64,000 nt of DNA, taken from positions 1 through 64,000 of the forward strand of contig CANRSN010000001.1 in assembly GCA_947642455.1 (NCBI GenBank). The letters are read 5' to 3'. The translations under genes were made by a program, and so were the position numbers. Below the pieces are notes generated by a model that made no database searches, was not told the origin of the DNA, and worked only from the letters and a program-made list of their open reading frames with translations. Positions 17,923 through 28,266 of the stretch are shown here, piece by piece. Position 1 is the stretch's first letter; each line of letters starts with the position of its first letter. This DNA is from an uncultured Clostridiaceae bacterium. Its GTDB lineage: Bacteria; Bacillota; Clostridia; TANB77; CAG-508.

Positions 17923-20355
17923 ATGTCTTACAATTTTACACAAATAGAAAAAAAATGGCAAAACAAATGGTACACAGAAGGCACATTTAATGCAAAACTT
18001 GATCCTTCAAAGGATAAATGGTATGGCTTAATCGAATTTCCATACCCATCAGGTCAAGGGCTCCATGTTGGGCATCCAAGAAGTTACACAGCATTAGACA
18101 TAGTAGCAAGAAAAAAGAGAATGGAAGGGTTAAACGTATTATATCCTATTGGTTTTGATGCATTCGGACTGCCTGCAGAAAACTATGCAATAAAAAACCA
18201 TGTTCATCCTAAAATAACAACAGAAAAAAACATTGCTCATTTTACAGAGCAACTAAAAGCATTAGGCTTTTCATTTGATTGGTCTAGAGTTGTAGACACA
18301 ACAGACCCTAATTATTATAAATGGACACAATGGATTTTCATACAATTATACAAACATGGATTAGCATACAAAACAACAATGCCTATAAACTTTTGTACAG
18401 GCTGTAAAGTAGGGCTAGCAAACGAAGAAGTAGTAAATGGCGTATGTGAAAGATGTGGAAGTCCTGTAGTGCAAAAAGAAAAAAGCCAATGGATGTTAAA
18501 AATAACTGAATATGCTCAAAGGTTAATAGACGACTTAGACGATTTAGACTTCTTAGAAAAAATAAAAATCCAACAAAAAAATTGGATTGGACGTAGTGAA
18601 GGTGCAGAAGTAAGTTTCAAAATTTCTAATTCTACAGAAGAATTAATCGTATATACAACAAGACCAGATACACTATTTGGAGCTACTTACATGGTTGTCG
18701 CACCAGAACACCCATTAATAAAAACATTAGCAAACCAAATTACAAACATAAATGAAATACAGGAATATCAAAAGCAAGCTAGTTTGAAATCAGACTTTGA
18801 AAGAGCAGAACTAAACAAAGAAAAAACTGGAGTAGAAATAAAAGGTATAAAAGCTATAAACCCTCTAACAGGAACAGAAATCCCTGTATGGGTATCAGAC
18901 TATGTATTAATCACATATGGAACAGGAGCTATTATGGCTGTTCCTGCTCATGATGATAGAGATTGGGAATTTGCAAAAAAATTTAATCTACCTTTAATAC
19001 AAGTAATAGAAGCAACTTCTGAAAACACAGAATGTAACATTGAAGAAAAACCATTTACAGATGTAGAAACAGGTAAATTAATTAATTCTGGCTTTTTAAC
19101 AGGTTTATCTGTTGAAGAGGCTAAAAAACAAGTAATAAAATATTTAGAAGAACACAAAATTGGAACTAAAAAAGTAAATTACAAACTACGTGATTGGGTA
19201 TTTTCAAGACAACGTTATTGGGGTGAGCCAATACCTATGGTTCATTGCGAAAAATGTGGCTGGGTGCCTATCCCTGAAAAAGAGTTGCCACTTGTCCTAC
19301 CAGAAATAGAAGACTATGAACCTAGTGAAAACGGAGAATCTCCTCTAGCAAAACATACTGAATGGATTAATACTTCTTGCCCACATTGTGGTGGCATAGC
19401 AAAAAGAGAAACAGATACAATGCCACAATGGGCTGGTTCATCTTGGTATTTCCTAAGATACATGGATCCACATAATAACAACGAATTAGCTTCAAAAGAT
19501 GCTATAAACTATTGGGGACCTGTTGACTGGTACAATGGTGGTATGGAACATACTACTCTACACTTACTATATTCAAGATTTTGGCATAAATTTTTGTATG
19601 ATATTGGAATTGTTTCTACAAAAGAACCTTATCAAAAACGTACTTCTCATGGTATGATATTAGGTTCTAATGGTGAAAAGATGTCAAAGTCAAAAGGTAA
19701 TGTCATTAATCCAGATGACATAGTAAAAGAATTTGGCGCAGATACTTTCCGTGTATATGAAATGTTTATGGGACCATTTGATCAAACAGCTCCTTGGTCT
19801 ATGGAAAGTATTAGAGGTTGTGGTAAATTCTTAGATAGAGTATGGAATATGCAAGAATTCTTAACCGAAGATAACAATAACTCATACTCTCCAGAATTTG
19901 AAAAAATGATGCATAAAGCCATAAAAAAAGTATCATCAGATATTGAAGAGATGAAATTTAATACTTCTGTTGCAACTTTTATGTCTATGGTAAATGAGTT
20001 TTATAAATTGAAAAGAATTAACAAAGCAGAATTTAAAACATTCCTTCAATTATTAAATCCTTTTGCACCACATATGACAGAAGAACTTTTCGAAATATTG
20101 GGCATGCCACAAACAATTGCAGAAACTCCATGGCCTACTTACGATGAAGCTAAAACTATTGACAACGAAATTGAACTTCCTGTACAATTTAATGGAAAAC
20201 TAAAGGCAACTGTTGTTGTTCCTTTAGATGCAGATGAGGCTCAAGTAAAAGAAATAATCCACAATAATTCTACTATATGTGAATTATTAGATGGCAAAAA
20301 TATTATAAAGGAAATTTACATAAAAAATAAAATTTATAATATAGTGGTAAAATAA
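17923..20355 (+). CDS. leuS: Leucyl-tRNA synthetase
   Basis: This class I synthetase charges tRNA-Leu with leucine in the cytosol. The bacterial-type order is complete: the HIGH-like motif in [20 protein letters not shown], a zinc-binding stretch ([20 protein letters not shown]), the CP1 editing domain with [20 protein letters not shown] and [18 protein letters not shown], a second Cys cluster (CEKCGW, CPHCGG), and [14 protein letters not shown] (KMSKS). An anticodon-binding domain and a short C-terminal domain follow. ATGs exist at 17902 and 17914, but the GAAAGG site at 17908-17913 sits 9 bases before the ATG at 17923 ([12 protein letters not shown]), giving 810 residues. A leucine T-box, common in Firmicutes, is absent because the dispersed repeat occupies the upstream region. 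Confidence 0.97.
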   Translation: MSYNFTQIEKKWQNKWYTEGTFNAKLDPSKDKWYGLIEFPYPSGQGLHVGHPRSYTALDIVARKKRMEGLNVLYPIGFDAFGLPAENYAIKNHVHPKITTEKNIAHFTEQLKALGFSFDWSRVVDTTDPNYYKWTQWIFIQLYKHGLAYKTTMPINFCTGCKVGLANEEVVNGVCERCGSPVVQKEKSQWMLKITEYAQRLIDDLDDLDFLEKIKIQQKNWIGRSEGAEVSFKISNSTEELIVYTTRPDTLFGATYMVVAPEHPLIKTLANQITNINEIQEYQKQASLKSDFERAELNKEKTGVEIKGIKAINPLTGTEIPVWVSDYVLITYGTGAIMAVPAHDDRDWEFAKKFNLPLIQVIEATSENTECNIEEKPFTDVETGKLINSGFLTGLSVEEAKKQVIKYLEEHKIGTKKVNYKLRDWVFSRQRYWGEPIPMVHCEKCGWVPIPEKELPLVLPEIEDYEPSENGESPLAKHTEWINTSCPHCGGIAKRETDTMPQWAGSSWYFLRYMDPHNNNELASKDAINYWGPVDWYNGGMEHTTLHLLYSRFWHKFLYDIGIVSTKEPYQKRTSHGMILGSNGEKMSKSKGNVINPDDIVKEFGADTFRVYEMFMGPFDQTAPWSMESIRGCGKFLDRVWNMQEFLTEDNNNSYSPEFEKMMHKAIKKVSSDIEEMKFNTSVATFMSMVNEFYKLKRINKAEFKTFLQLLNPFAPHMTEELFEILGMPQTIAETPWPTYDEAKTIDNEIELPVQFNGKLKATVVVPLDADEAQVKEIIHNNSTICELLDGKNIIKEIYIKNKIYNIVVK

Positions 20356-20367
20356 CCTACTAAATCG

Positions 20368-20409
20368 ACCACTGTTTACTACCATTTTTGAAAGGCAGTA
20401 AACAGTGGT
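20368..20409 (+). terminator. Hairpin after leuS
   Basis: The 13-base arms ACCACTGTTTACT and AGTAAACAGTGGT close a 16-base loop 12 bases after the leuS stop. The following TAATTT is only weakly U-rich. Confidence 0.6.
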
Positions 20410-20506
20410 TAATTTAAAAATAGTTTTTAGCAATTCTAAGCTAAGCTTTTTTCGGATTTGATTGAGTAGAAACTAAGTGATTATTTTACTTAGTGTCCTC
20501 TCACAC

Positions 20507-20542
20507 AAAAGACCAGAATTTTATTAAATTTTCTGGTCTTTT
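20507..20542. terminator. Bidirectional hairpin terminator between leuS and a minus-strand gene
   Basis: AAAAGACCAGAA and TTCTGGTCTTTT form 12-base arms. With T runs on both strands it can stop transcription from both leuS and the convergent 123-residue gene. Confidence 0.75.
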
Positions 20543-20553
20543 GCTTATGCTAT

Positions 20554-20925
20554 TTAAATGAATTCTTGTATAGTTTCCAATGGATCTGATGAAGCCAGTA
20601 TTTCTTTAACCTCATAGCCCTTTAAACCTTCTATTATTTCTAATGTTTCTTCTATTCCGTATGCTTCAATAATGCATGGAAGATTTCTCTTTATATCTTC
20701 TGTTCTGAAATACATCTTCCTTACAAAGCTCTCTCTATTACTCCGAATATCTCCTAGAGCCTTAATTCTGGCTACAATTGTAGCTATACTTTCTAATTTT
20801 TCCCCCGTTTCATTCACGATATAGTTTACTAACTTCACAGAGCAACCTACAGTGTCGCCCTCTAAGTTTACTTCATACAGATTTCCATTCTTAACTACTG
20901 TTGTGCTTGCATTGGTTAATCTCAT
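20554..20925 (-). CDS. Hypothetical protein, 123 residues
   Basis: The family is not recognised. It is a soluble, acidic protein with a beta-rich N-terminal half (TTVVKNGNLYEVNLEGDTVG) and a helical C-terminal half (ESFVRKMYFRTEDIKR, EETLEIIEGLKG). There is no signal, membrane segment or enzyme motif. A perfect AAGGAGGT site lies before the ATG and a strong hairpin terminator follows. Codon use is visibly less A+T-biased than leuS or the repair genes on either side, suggesting separate ancestry. It could be a small accessory or mobile-element-derived gene; this is speculation. Confidence 0.6.
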   Translation of the reverse strand: MRLTNASTTVVKNGNLYEVNLEGDTVGCSVKLVNYIVNETGEKLESIATIVARIKALGDIRSNRESFVRKMYFRTEDIKRNLPCIIEAYGIEETLEIIEGLKGYEVKEILASSDPLETIQEFI

Positions 20926-21016
20926 TGTGATTACCTCCTTAATATATAGAACAATTTATGTTACTTCTTTTATTATATCAAAACTTGCTTATTTTTTCAA
21001 TATTATTTGTATTTTT

Positions 21017-21137
21017 AGTTTCGTATTTTTTTAATAGCAAGTTTTAGGCTATATTTAATAAATTTACACAGAATATTAATATTTGTGTATAGTATAAATT
21101 GAAGCCTAAAACTTGCTATTAAAAAAATACCGAAACT
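21017..21137. repeat. Core-less family-1 palindrome
   Basis: Long arms (AGTTTCGTATTTTTTTAATA then GCAAGTTTTAGGCT; on the right AGCCTAAAACTTGCTATTAA then AAAAATACCGAAACT) meet at a centre CACAGAATATTAATATTTGTG. The outer arms resemble those of copy F (47264-47510), which carries the core at the matching AATATTAATATT centre. The palindrome fills the 20926-21178 gap with nothing else visible. Confidence 0.75.
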
Positions 21138-21178
21138 TAAATATTTGTATCAAATTTTAAAATAAAGCAAAAAAATGT

Positions 21179-21207
21179 TTGACAATTGCAAAATTATATA
21201 GTATACT
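21179..21207 (+). promoter_or_regulatory. Sigma-A promoter of the rSAM/DUF4130 pair
   Basis: TTGACA (21179-21184), a 17-base spacer and TATACT (21202-21207) lie 30 bases before the ATG at 21237. A TTTCGGAGGT ribosome site follows. Confidence 0.75.
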
Positions 21208-21236
21208 ATTGCAAACAAAGTTTCGGAGGTCTTTTA

Positions 21237-22556
21237 ATGGAAATAATAGATAAATTAAAAATATTATCAGATTCAGCCAAGTATGATGCATCTTGTAGTT
21301 CTTCTGGCAGTAGGCGTAGTAATACAAAAGATGGTATTGGAAATGGAGATGTATCAGGTATTTGCCATAGTTGGGGAGCAGATGGTAGGTGTATTTCGTT
21401 ATTAAAAATATTAATGAGTAACTGTTGCATTTATGACTGCAAATACTGTATTAATAGATGTACAAATTCCGTTCCACATGCTACATTCACACCACGTGAA
21501 ATTGCAGACCTAACAATTAGCTTTTATAAAAGGAATTACATAGAAGGTCTATTTTTAAGTTCTGCTGTTATAAAAAACCCAGATTATACAATGGAATGTC
21601 TTTATGAAACAATATACATTTTGCGAAAAGAATACAAATTTAATGGTTATATTCATGTAAAAACTATACCTGGCTGTAGCCAAGAATTAATAGATAAATT
21701 AGGACATTTAGTAGATAGAACAAGTATCAACATAGAACTTCCTTCTGAAAACAGCCTAAAATTATTAGCTCCACAAAAACAAAAAGCAGGCATTATTACA
21801 CCAATGAGCTATATTGCAAAAAACATTTCAATATCTAACCAAGAAAAATCAATATATAAACCAAAGTTTGTACCTGCTGGTCAAACTACTCAATTAATGG
21901 TTGGTGCAACACCTGAAACAGACTTAAAAATTATGAAACTCTCAGAAGGGTTATATAAAAAACTAAAATTAAAAAGAGTTTATTACTCTGCATATGTAGC
22001 AGTAAATAAAGATACCTCTTTACCTGCTCTAAAAGAGCCACCTCTGCTTCGTGAAAACAGGCTTTACCAAGCAGACTGGTTATTACGTTTTTATAATTTT
22101 ACAATGGATGAACTACTTGATGAAACACATCCTAATTTTAATCCATTATTAGACCCTAAGTGTGACTGGGCACTTAGGCACTTAGAATGCTTTCCTGTCG
22201 AAATTAATAAAGCAGACTATAATACTTTACTTCGAGTTCCTGGTATTGGAGTAATTTGTGCTAAAAGAATTATTACTGCTAGACGTGAATTTCACCTTAC
22301 TTTTAATGACCTAAAAAAACTAAGAGTTGTACTAAAACGTGCTAGGTACTTTATTACATGTGATGGCAAATATTTCGACCAAATAAAATATTTTTCTCAA
22401 CCTTTTATAGAAGAAAATTTACTTTTCTTAGAAAAAATATCATCTAGTAACATTTCTTCTTTTTCGCAAATTTCTTTATTTGATACTAATTCTTACTGTG
22501 AAAATTTGCTTCCAACAAAAGAAGATAAAGTGAAAAGCTTAACTGGCAGTCTATAA
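21237..22556 (+). CDS. Putative DNA modification/repair radical SAM protein (TIGR03916 type)
   Basis: This protein of about 439 residues belongs to the radical SAM family found next to the DUF4130/UDG-like partner, thought to act in DNA repair or modification. It has conserved N-terminal CSSSGSRRSN and GICHSWGADGRCISLLKIL. The radical SAM cluster is in CCIYDCKYCINRC, followed by FLSSAVIKNPDYTME and NIELPSENSLKLLAPQK. A C-terminal helix-hairpin-helix (YNTLLRVPGIGVICAKRIIT) fits DNA binding. An in-frame ATG at 21186 lies inside the promoter region, so the start at 21237 with GGAGG is used. The DUF4130 partner follows after 60 bases. Confidence 0.9.
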   Translation: MEIIDKLKILSDSAKYDASCSSSGSRRSNTKDGIGNGDVSGICHSWGADGRCISLLKILMSNCCIYDCKYCINRCTNSVPHATFTPREIADLTISFYKRNYIEGLFLSSAVIKNPDYTMECLYETIYILRKEYKFNGYIHVKTIPGCSQELIDKLGHLVDRTSINIELPSENSLKLLAPQKQKAGIITPMSYIAKNISISNQEKSIYKPKFVPAGQTTQLMVGATPETDLKIMKLSEGLYKKLKLKRVYYSAYVAVNKDTSLPALKEPPLLRENRLYQADWLLRFYNFTMDELLDETHPNFNPLLDPKCDWALRHLECFPVEINKADYNTLLRVPGIGVICAKRIITARREFHLTFNDLKKLRVVLKRARYFITCDGKYFDQIKYFSQPFIEENLLFLEKISSSNISSFSQISLFDTNSYCENLLPTKEDKVKSLTGSL

Positions 22557-22616
22557 TATTGTAATATCAAAATTGTTATATAATTGCATAATTTATATAC
22601 ATGAAAGGATCATAAT

Positions 22617-23393
22617 ATGTGTAAAAAAAATTTATTAAAAACCAATTCTTATATATATTTGTATGATGGTAGTTTCGAAGGTTTACTAACAATTGTATTT
22701 AACAGCTATATAGAAAAAGAACTTCCAATATCCATTTTCCCACAAGAAAATTATACTCCAAATTTATTAGATACAACAAAACAAATAAAAACCGATTTTG
22801 AAAAATCTCAAAGAATTTTTAATGGTATTGTAAAAAATATATCTTATTATTCTCTTCTATATGCTTATAATGCTTTTTTAAGCAATGAAATTAATAAAGA
22901 AATATACATAGTACAATATCTAGTAAATGGTTTTATAATTGGTCCTAGCATTAATACGATGCTTAGTATTGACTTTGTAAATAAAGTACACTTTTTACAT
23001 AGAAAAGTTTTTGGTGAAGCACACCGTCTAAAAGGTTTATTACGTTTTCAAGAAGTTGGCAATAATTTATTTTATGCTTCAATTCACCCAGATAACAATG
23101 TTATCGAAAACTTAGGGCAACATTTTATTAGAAGGTTGCCTACTCAAAATTTTATTATACATGATAAAAACAGAAATTTGGTATTTTTATACAATACAAA
23201 AGAATACCATATTATGTTGGCAGAAAATTTTAATATTCCTAATATAACTGAAAAAGAAAAAGAATATCAAATACTATGGAAAACCTTTTTTGATACTATA
23301 TCTATTAAAGAAAGAAAAAATAGTAGGCTACAAATGCAATTTATGCCACAAAAATATTGGCAAGACTTAATAGAAAAAAACATATACATATAA
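22617..23393 (+). CDS. DUF4130/TIGR03915 putative DNA repair protein
   Basis: This 258-residue protein is the usual companion of the upstream radical SAM protein. It begins YIYLYDGSFEGLLTIVFNSY, the family signature. Further motifs are YNAFLSNEI, VHFLHRKVFGEAHRLKGLLR, FQEVGNNLFYASIHPDNNVI, HFIRRLPTQNFIIHD, and MQFMPQKYWQDLIE at the end. In many bacteria the second half is fused to a uracil-DNA-glycosylase domain; here no such fusion is present. The reaction is unproven, and the conserved pairing is the main clue to a nucleic-acid role. The start ATG has GAAAGGAT nine bases upstream. It converges on ldh. Confidence 0.87.
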   Translation: MCKKNLLKTNSYIYLYDGSFEGLLTIVFNSYIEKELPISIFPQENYTPNLLDTTKQIKTDFEKSQRIFNGIVKNISYYSLLYAYNAFLSNEINKEIYIVQYLVNGFIIGPSINTMLSIDFVNKVHFLHRKVFGEAHRLKGLLRFQEVGNNLFYASIHPDNNVIENLGQHFIRRLPTQNFIIHDKNRNLVFLYNTKEYHIMLAENFNIPNITEKEKEYQILWKTFFDTISIKERKNSRLQMQFMPQKYWQDLIEKNIYI

Positions 23394-23431
23394 ATATATG
23401 ATATTACAATTTATAGCCCAATACTTTATAA

Positions 23432-24370
23432 TTAAGAAATGTTCTCTCTCATTTCTTTTAATAATTTACAACTATTATCCAATTTTTCTTGTTCCTCAGT
23501 AGTCATTTCTAGTTTAATAAGCTCACGTACACCATTCTTATTTATAATAGCAGGAATTCCGATATAAACATCATTTTCTCCATATTCTCCATTTTCAAGA
23601 TAAGTAGAGACTGTCAAAATTGCATTTTCATCATCTAAAATAGCACGAACTATTCTATTTAAAGACATTCCAATTCCATAGTAAGTTGCCTTCTTTTTAT
23701 CTATAATTTCATATGCAGCATTTATAACACCTTTATGAATTTTTTCTAAATCTTCCATAGGATATTCATTATCTTTTAGTATATCAATCAATCTTTTACA
23801 TCCAATATAAGTATGGTTCCAAGGAACAAAAGATGAATCTCCATGTTCTCCCATAATATAGGCATGCACATTTTTACTAGATACCTTTAAATAATCTGCA
23901 ATTAAAAATCTTAATCTTGCTGTATCTAAAACAGTACCTGAACCTATAACCTTATTTTTTGGAAAACCAGATTCCTTAAATACTACATATGTCATTAAAT
24001 CAACTGGATTACTTGCCACAATAAAAATACCCTCAAAACCACTTGCAACTATATCTTTTGTAATTTGCCTTATAATGTTAGCATTTGTTTCTGCAAGTTC
24101 TAGCCTACTTTGGTGTGGTTTTTGTGCTACACCTGCTGTAATAACTACTATTTCGGCATCTTTACAATCACTATATTCTCCAGCTTTAATAATCATTTTT
24201 TGAGGTGCAAATGGTAAGCCATGAGATAAATCCATTTCCTCGCCTATAGTTTTGTCTTTGTCTATATCTATCAAAATAAGTTCATTAATTCCTCCCCTAT
24301 TTAACATAGAATATGCCATACTCATTCCTACAAAACCTGTTCCAACTAATACAACCTTTCCATTTTTCAT
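23432..24370 (-). CDS. ldh: L-lactate dehydrogenase
   Basis: This NAD-dependent enzyme reduces pyruvate to L-lactate and so reoxidises NADH. The Rossmann motif GKVVLVGTGFVGMSMAYSML opens the protein; ITAGVAQKPHQSRLELAETN holds Gln, which favours lactate over malate, and the catalytic-loop Arg. IVASNPVDLMTYVV and the catalytic His in IMGEHGDSSFVPWNH complete the site. The open frame could begin 35 codons earlier, but GGAAGGG lies just before the ATG at 24370. That gives 312 residues, the family size. It follows the hydrogenase genes on the same strand, across a 118-base gap with a hairpin. Confidence 0.93.
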   Translation of the reverse strand: MKNGKVVLVGTGFVGMSMAYSMLNRGGINELILIDIDKDKTIGEEMDLSHGLPFAPQKMIIKAGEYSDCKDAEIVVITAGVAQKPHQSRLELAETNANIIRQITKDIVASGFEGIFIVASNPVDLMTYVVFKESGFPKNKVIGSGTVLDTARLRFLIADYLKVSSKNVHAYIMGEHGDSSFVPWNHTYIGCKRLIDILKDNEYPMEDLEKIHKGVINAAYEIIDKKKATYYGIGMSLNRIVRAILDDENAILTVSTYLENGEYGENDVYIGIPAIINKNGVRELIKLEMTTEEQEKLDNSCKLLKEMRENIS

Positions 24371-24409
24371 AATCAAATCCCTTCCTTTCTTGCTTCGCTC
24401 AAAGACACA

Positions 24410-24463
24410 CATAGATATGAAAGTTTTTATTCTTTTAAAGTATATGCCACTCCCATATCTATG
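24410..24463. other. Inverted repeat between hydrogenase and ldh
   Basis: CATAGATATG and CATATCTATG are perfect 10-base inverted arms 34 bases apart, between the hydrogenase stop and the ldh start. It may stabilise or terminate part of the transcript, setting ldh expression relative to the hydrogenase. No Rex-type operator was identified. Confidence 0.45.
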
Positions 24464-24488
24464 ACTTCTTTTCACTTATAGTTCTTTA

Positions 24489-26243
24489 TTATATATCATA
24501 TTTTTCCTTTTTGCTATACTTAGTATGTAAATATTTATGTGCAATATGACTTCCTGGTTCTTTCAAAAATTCACTATAAATCTGTTTTATCACAAGATTT
24601 TGATGTGATTTCCTTATTGTACTTTTTTCATCTATAGTATAAATAGCATCTGCCCTTAATTTCCTTACATCTATTGAAGCCCTTGTTTTTGAATTTTTAA
24701 TAGGTTGACCTCCACCCATTACACAGCCCCCAGGACAAGCCATTATTTCTATAAAATCATATTTGCATTTCTTTTTTTCTTTATTATCTTCTTGAATTTG
24801 ATTCATTATCTTTCTAGCATTTGCTAAACCACTTACTACTGCAACATTTATTTCTTTACCTGCTATATTTAAAGTTGCTTCTTTTGTTCCTGCTTCTCCT
24901 CTTACAGATTTATATTCAATTTCCTTTAAATCTTTATTCTCCAAAGTATCTGCTGCTGTTCTTAAAGCCGCTTCCATTACCCCTCCAGTTGTACCAAAAA
25001 TGGCTCCTGCTCCACTTGCTTCTCCCATAGGATTATCAAAATTACTATCTTCTAAATGTATAAAATCAATATTTGCTTGTCTAATCATTCTTGATAGCTC
25101 TCTTGTAGTTATTACAAAATCAACATCTCTTAACCCATCTACTTCCATTTCTTCTCTTGATGCTTCATACTTTTTAGCAATACATGGCATTACAGAAACT
25201 GTTACTATTTTATTTTTATCTATATTATATTTTTCTGCAAAATATGACTTTATTAATGCACCAAACATTTGATGAGGTGACTTACAAGTTGATAAATGAC
25301 CTAACAATTCTGAATAATTTTTTTCTGCAAATCTTACCCAGCCTGGACTACATGATGTTATCATTGGAAGTACCCCATTATTTGTTACTCTTTGTATAAA
25401 TTCATTTGCCTCTTCCATTATAGTAAAATCTGCTGCTGTATTAGTGTCAAATACTTTATTAAATCCCATTTGTTTTAATGCAGACACCATTTTCCCAGTA
25501 ACATTCGTTCCTATTTCCATTCCAAACTCTTCTCCTAATGCCACTCTTACTGCTGGGGCTGTTTGAACTACAACATAACTATCTTCATCTTTTAGTTTTG
25601 CCCAAACTTCATCAATATATTCCTTTTCTTTTAATGCACCTGTAGGACATGATTCTATACATTGACCACAAAATGTACAATCTACATCATTTAAACTATG
25701 GTCATATGTTGTAGATATACATGAATTAAATCCTCTATTTATGCAATCAATTGCTCCTATTCCCTGTACATTTTTACAAGTTGCAACACATCTTCTACAT
25801 AAAATACATTTGTTAAAATCCCTTACAATGGCAGGTGATTTATCGTCTATTTTATGTTCTGACATTTCTCCCTCATATTCTATTTTTTGAACATTAAATT
25901 TCATTGATAATGCCTGTAATTCACAATTTCCATTTCTACTACAAGTCAAACAATCTTTATGATGATTAGATAATATCAAATCTAATATTATCTTTCTCGC
26001 TTCTAAAATCTCTGGAGAATGTGTTTTTACAACCATTCCTTTTTCTACTAATTGTATACATGATGTAGCAAACCCTTTTCTTCCTTCTACCTCTACAATA
26101 CACATTCTACAGTCTCCAACTTCATTTATATCTTTTAAAAAACATAAAGTTGGAATATCTATTCCATTTTGCCTTGCAGCATCTAGTATAGTAGTGTTTT
26201 CCTTAACTTCAATTTGCTTACCATCTATTGTTAAATTTATCAT
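24489..26243 (-). CDS. [FeFe]-hydrogenase catalytic subunit (HndD/HydA type)
   Basis: This 584-residue enzyme reduces protons to H2. The N-terminus is a plant-type [2Fe-2S] domain (CFLKDINEVGDCRMCIVEV), then a His/Cys [4Fe-4S] segment (HHKDCLTCSRNGNCELQ) and two [4Fe-4S] motifs (CILCRRCVATCKNVQG, CTFCGQCIESCPTGAL). The H-cluster signatures are complete: TSCSPGWVRFAEK, MPCIAKKYEA and IMACPGGCVMGGGQP. Together with NuoF- and NuoE-like subunits directly upstream it forms a trimeric hydrogenase of the electron-bifurcating class, which uses reduced ferredoxin and NADH. Bifurcation is inferred from subunit composition. Confidence 0.95.
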   Translation of the reverse strand: MINLTIDGKQIEVKENTTILDAARQNGIDIPTLCFLKDINEVGDCRMCIVEVEGRKGFATSCIQLVEKGMVVKTHSPEILEARKIILDLILSNHHKDCLTCSRNGNCELQALSMKFNVQKIEYEGEMSEHKIDDKSPAIVRDFNKCILCRRCVATCKNVQGIGAIDCINRGFNSCISTTYDHSLNDVDCTFCGQCIESCPTGALKEKEYIDEVWAKLKDEDSYVVVQTAPAVRVALGEEFGMEIGTNVTGKMVSALKQMGFNKVFDTNTAADFTIMEEANEFIQRVTNNGVLPMITSCSPGWVRFAEKNYSELLGHLSTCKSPHQMFGALIKSYFAEKYNIDKNKIVTVSVMPCIAKKYEASREEMEVDGLRDVDFVITTRELSRMIRQANIDFIHLEDSNFDNPMGEASGAGAIFGTTGGVMEAALRTAADTLENKDLKEIEYKSVRGEAGTKEATLNIAGKEINVAVVSGLANARKIMNQIQEDNKEKKKCKYDFIEIMACPGGCVMGGGQPIKNSKTRASIDVRKLRADAIYTIDEKSTIRKSHQNLVIKQIYSEFLKEPGSHIAHKYLHTKYSKKEKYDI

Positions 26244-26302
26244 ATTTTCCTCCTTTATAACTCTAATAAATGTTTAAATTACGCTACTGTTGTTCCTGCC
26301 AT

Positions 26303-28189
26303 TTACTTATTTATTGCCTTAAACGGGCATTTATCTACACAGGTGCCACATTTTATACATACTTCTTTATTTATGTAATGAGGTTGTTTAACTTCTCCAC
26401 TTATTGCATTTACAGGGCAATTTCTCTTACAAATTCCACAACCTTTGCATATTTGTGGATTAATTTGAAAATCACATAATGCCTTACAATATCCTGCTGT
26501 ACATTTTTTATATGAAACATGTTCAATATATTCATTCTTAAAATATTTCAAAGTACTTAGTACTGGGTTTGGTGCTGTTTGACCAAGTCCACATATTGCC
26601 GATTTCTTAATACTGTTCGCTAATTTTTCTAGTCGCTCTATATCTCCATCTTCTGCTTTTCCTTCACACATTTTTTCTAAAATTTCTAGCATTCTTTTAG
26701 TTCCAATTCTACAAGGTGTACACTTTCCACAACTTTCACTAACTGTAAAATCTAAATAAAATCTTGCAATATCAACCATACATTTAGTTTCATCCATTAC
26801 AATTAAGCCACCTGATCCCATCATAGAACCAATTTTAGCTAAAGACTCATAATCAATTGGGGTATCTAAGTGCTCTTCTGGAATACACCCACCAGATGGT
26901 CCCCCTGTTTGTGCTGCTTTGAAAGCTCTACCATTTGGAATTCCCCCACCTATATCAAAAACAATCTCTCTTAAAGTCGTTCCCATTGGTACTTCTACTA
27001 ATCCTACATTATTCACATTTCCACCTAAGGCAAAAACTTTAGTTCCTTTTGAAGTCTGCGTTCCTATCTTTGAATACCAATCTGCACCATTTATTATAAT
27101 TCTAGTAACATTGGCCAAAGTCTCAACATTATTTATTACAGTTGGTTTTCCAAATAGCCCTTTACTTGCTGGATATGGTGGTTTTACTCTAGGCTGACCT
27201 CTTTTTCCTTCTATTGACTCTAAAAGAGCTGTCTCTTCTCCACACACAAATGCTCCTGCTCCCAATCTAATATCTATATCAAATTCAAAACCTGTATCTA
27301 AAATATTTTTTCCTAAAAGTCCATACTCTCTTGCTTGAGCAATAGCTATTTTTAACCTTTTTACTGCAATTGGATATTCTGCTCTTACATATATATACCC
27401 TTGATTTGCACCAATAGCATAACCAGCTATTGCCATAGCTTCTAACACTGAATGCGGATCTCCTTCAAGTATACTTCTATCCATAAAAGCTCCTGGATCT
27501 CCCTCATCTGCATTACATACTATATATTTTTGCTCTGATTTCTCTTTTTGTGCAAAACTCCACTTTTTGCCTGTTGGGAAACCTGCTCCACCTCTACCTC
27601 TTAAACCTGAATTTGCTATTTCTTCTATTACATCTTCTTTGCTCATTGATAAAAGAACTTTTTCTATCGCCTTATAACCATCAAAAGCTATGTATTCATC
27701 TATATTTTCTGGGTCTATCACTCCACAATTTTTTAATGCAATTCTATTTTGCTTTTTATAAAAATTAAGTTCATCTAATCTTTTTACTGTTGTCCCATCA
27801 ACATCTTTACATAATAGCCTATCTACAGTTTTCCCCTCTATTATATGTGAATTTATAATTTCTTCACAATCTTCTGGCTTAACATGTGCATAAAATACAT
27901 CTTCTGGTCTTATTATTACAATTGGTCCTTTCGCACATAACCCAAAACACCCTGTTTGTATAACTCTTACATTTTCTATATGCTTTTCTTCTATTAATTT
28001 TCTAAAGTTTTCAATTATTTTTGGAGATTTTGAAGATGTACAACCTGTTCCTCTGCATACTAATATATGTTTTTCAACTGTATTTGCCTTTAAATTTACT
28101 CTTAAATCAAGCTCTCTTCTCTTTTTGGCTCTTATTTCTTCAATATCTCCAATTGATTTTACTTTTTCCACAAACTTCACTTCTTTCAT
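26303..28189 (-). CDS. NuoF-like subunit of the trimeric hydrogenase (HndC/HydB type)
   Basis: This flavin and iron-sulfur subunit oxidises NADH. Domain order: a thioredoxin-like [2Fe-2S] domain (VCRGTGCTSSKSPKI, QTGCFGLCAKGPIVII); the NuoF core with NAD site GLRGRGGAGFPTGKKW and FMN site NADEGDPGAFMDRSILEGDP; the [4Fe-4S] motif ESCGKCTPCRIGTKRM; and a C-terminal two-cluster ferredoxin domain (CKGCGICKRNCPVNAI, CIKCGTCVDKCPFKAI). The frame extends to a TTG at 28231, but the ATG at 28189 (MKEVKFVEKV) fits the family better, giving 628 residues. It sits between the NuoE-like and catalytic subunits. Confidence 0.94.
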   Translation of the reverse strand: MKEVKFVEKVKSIGDIEEIRAKKRRELDLRVNLKANTVEKHILVCRGTGCTSSKSPKIIENFRKLIEEKHIENVRVIQTGCFGLCAKGPIVIIRPEDVFYAHVKPEDCEEIINSHIIEGKTVDRLLCKDVDGTTVKRLDELNFYKKQNRIALKNCGVIDPENIDEYIAFDGYKAIEKVLLSMSKEDVIEEIANSGLRGRGGAGFPTGKKWSFAQKEKSEQKYIVCNADEGDPGAFMDRSILEGDPHSVLEAMAIAGYAIGANQGYIYVRAEYPIAVKRLKIAIAQAREYGLLGKNILDTGFEFDIDIRLGAGAFVCGEETALLESIEGKRGQPRVKPPYPASKGLFGKPTVINNVETLANVTRIIINGADWYSKIGTQTSKGTKVFALGGNVNNVGLVEVPMGTTLREIVFDIGGGIPNGRAFKAAQTGGPSGGCIPEEHLDTPIDYESLAKIGSMMGSGGLIVMDETKCMVDIARFYLDFTVSESCGKCTPCRIGTKRMLEILEKMCEGKAEDGDIERLEKLANSIKKSAICGLGQTAPNPVLSTLKYFKNEYIEHVSYKKCTAGYCKALCDFQINPQICKGCGICKRNCPVNAISGEVKQPHYINKEVCIKCGTCVDKCPFKAINK

Positions 28190-28266
28190 TTTTAAATTTC
28201 TTTTTAAACATATTCCATTTATTAATGTCAAATATCCATAAAATTCTAAACACTTTTAAACTAAAT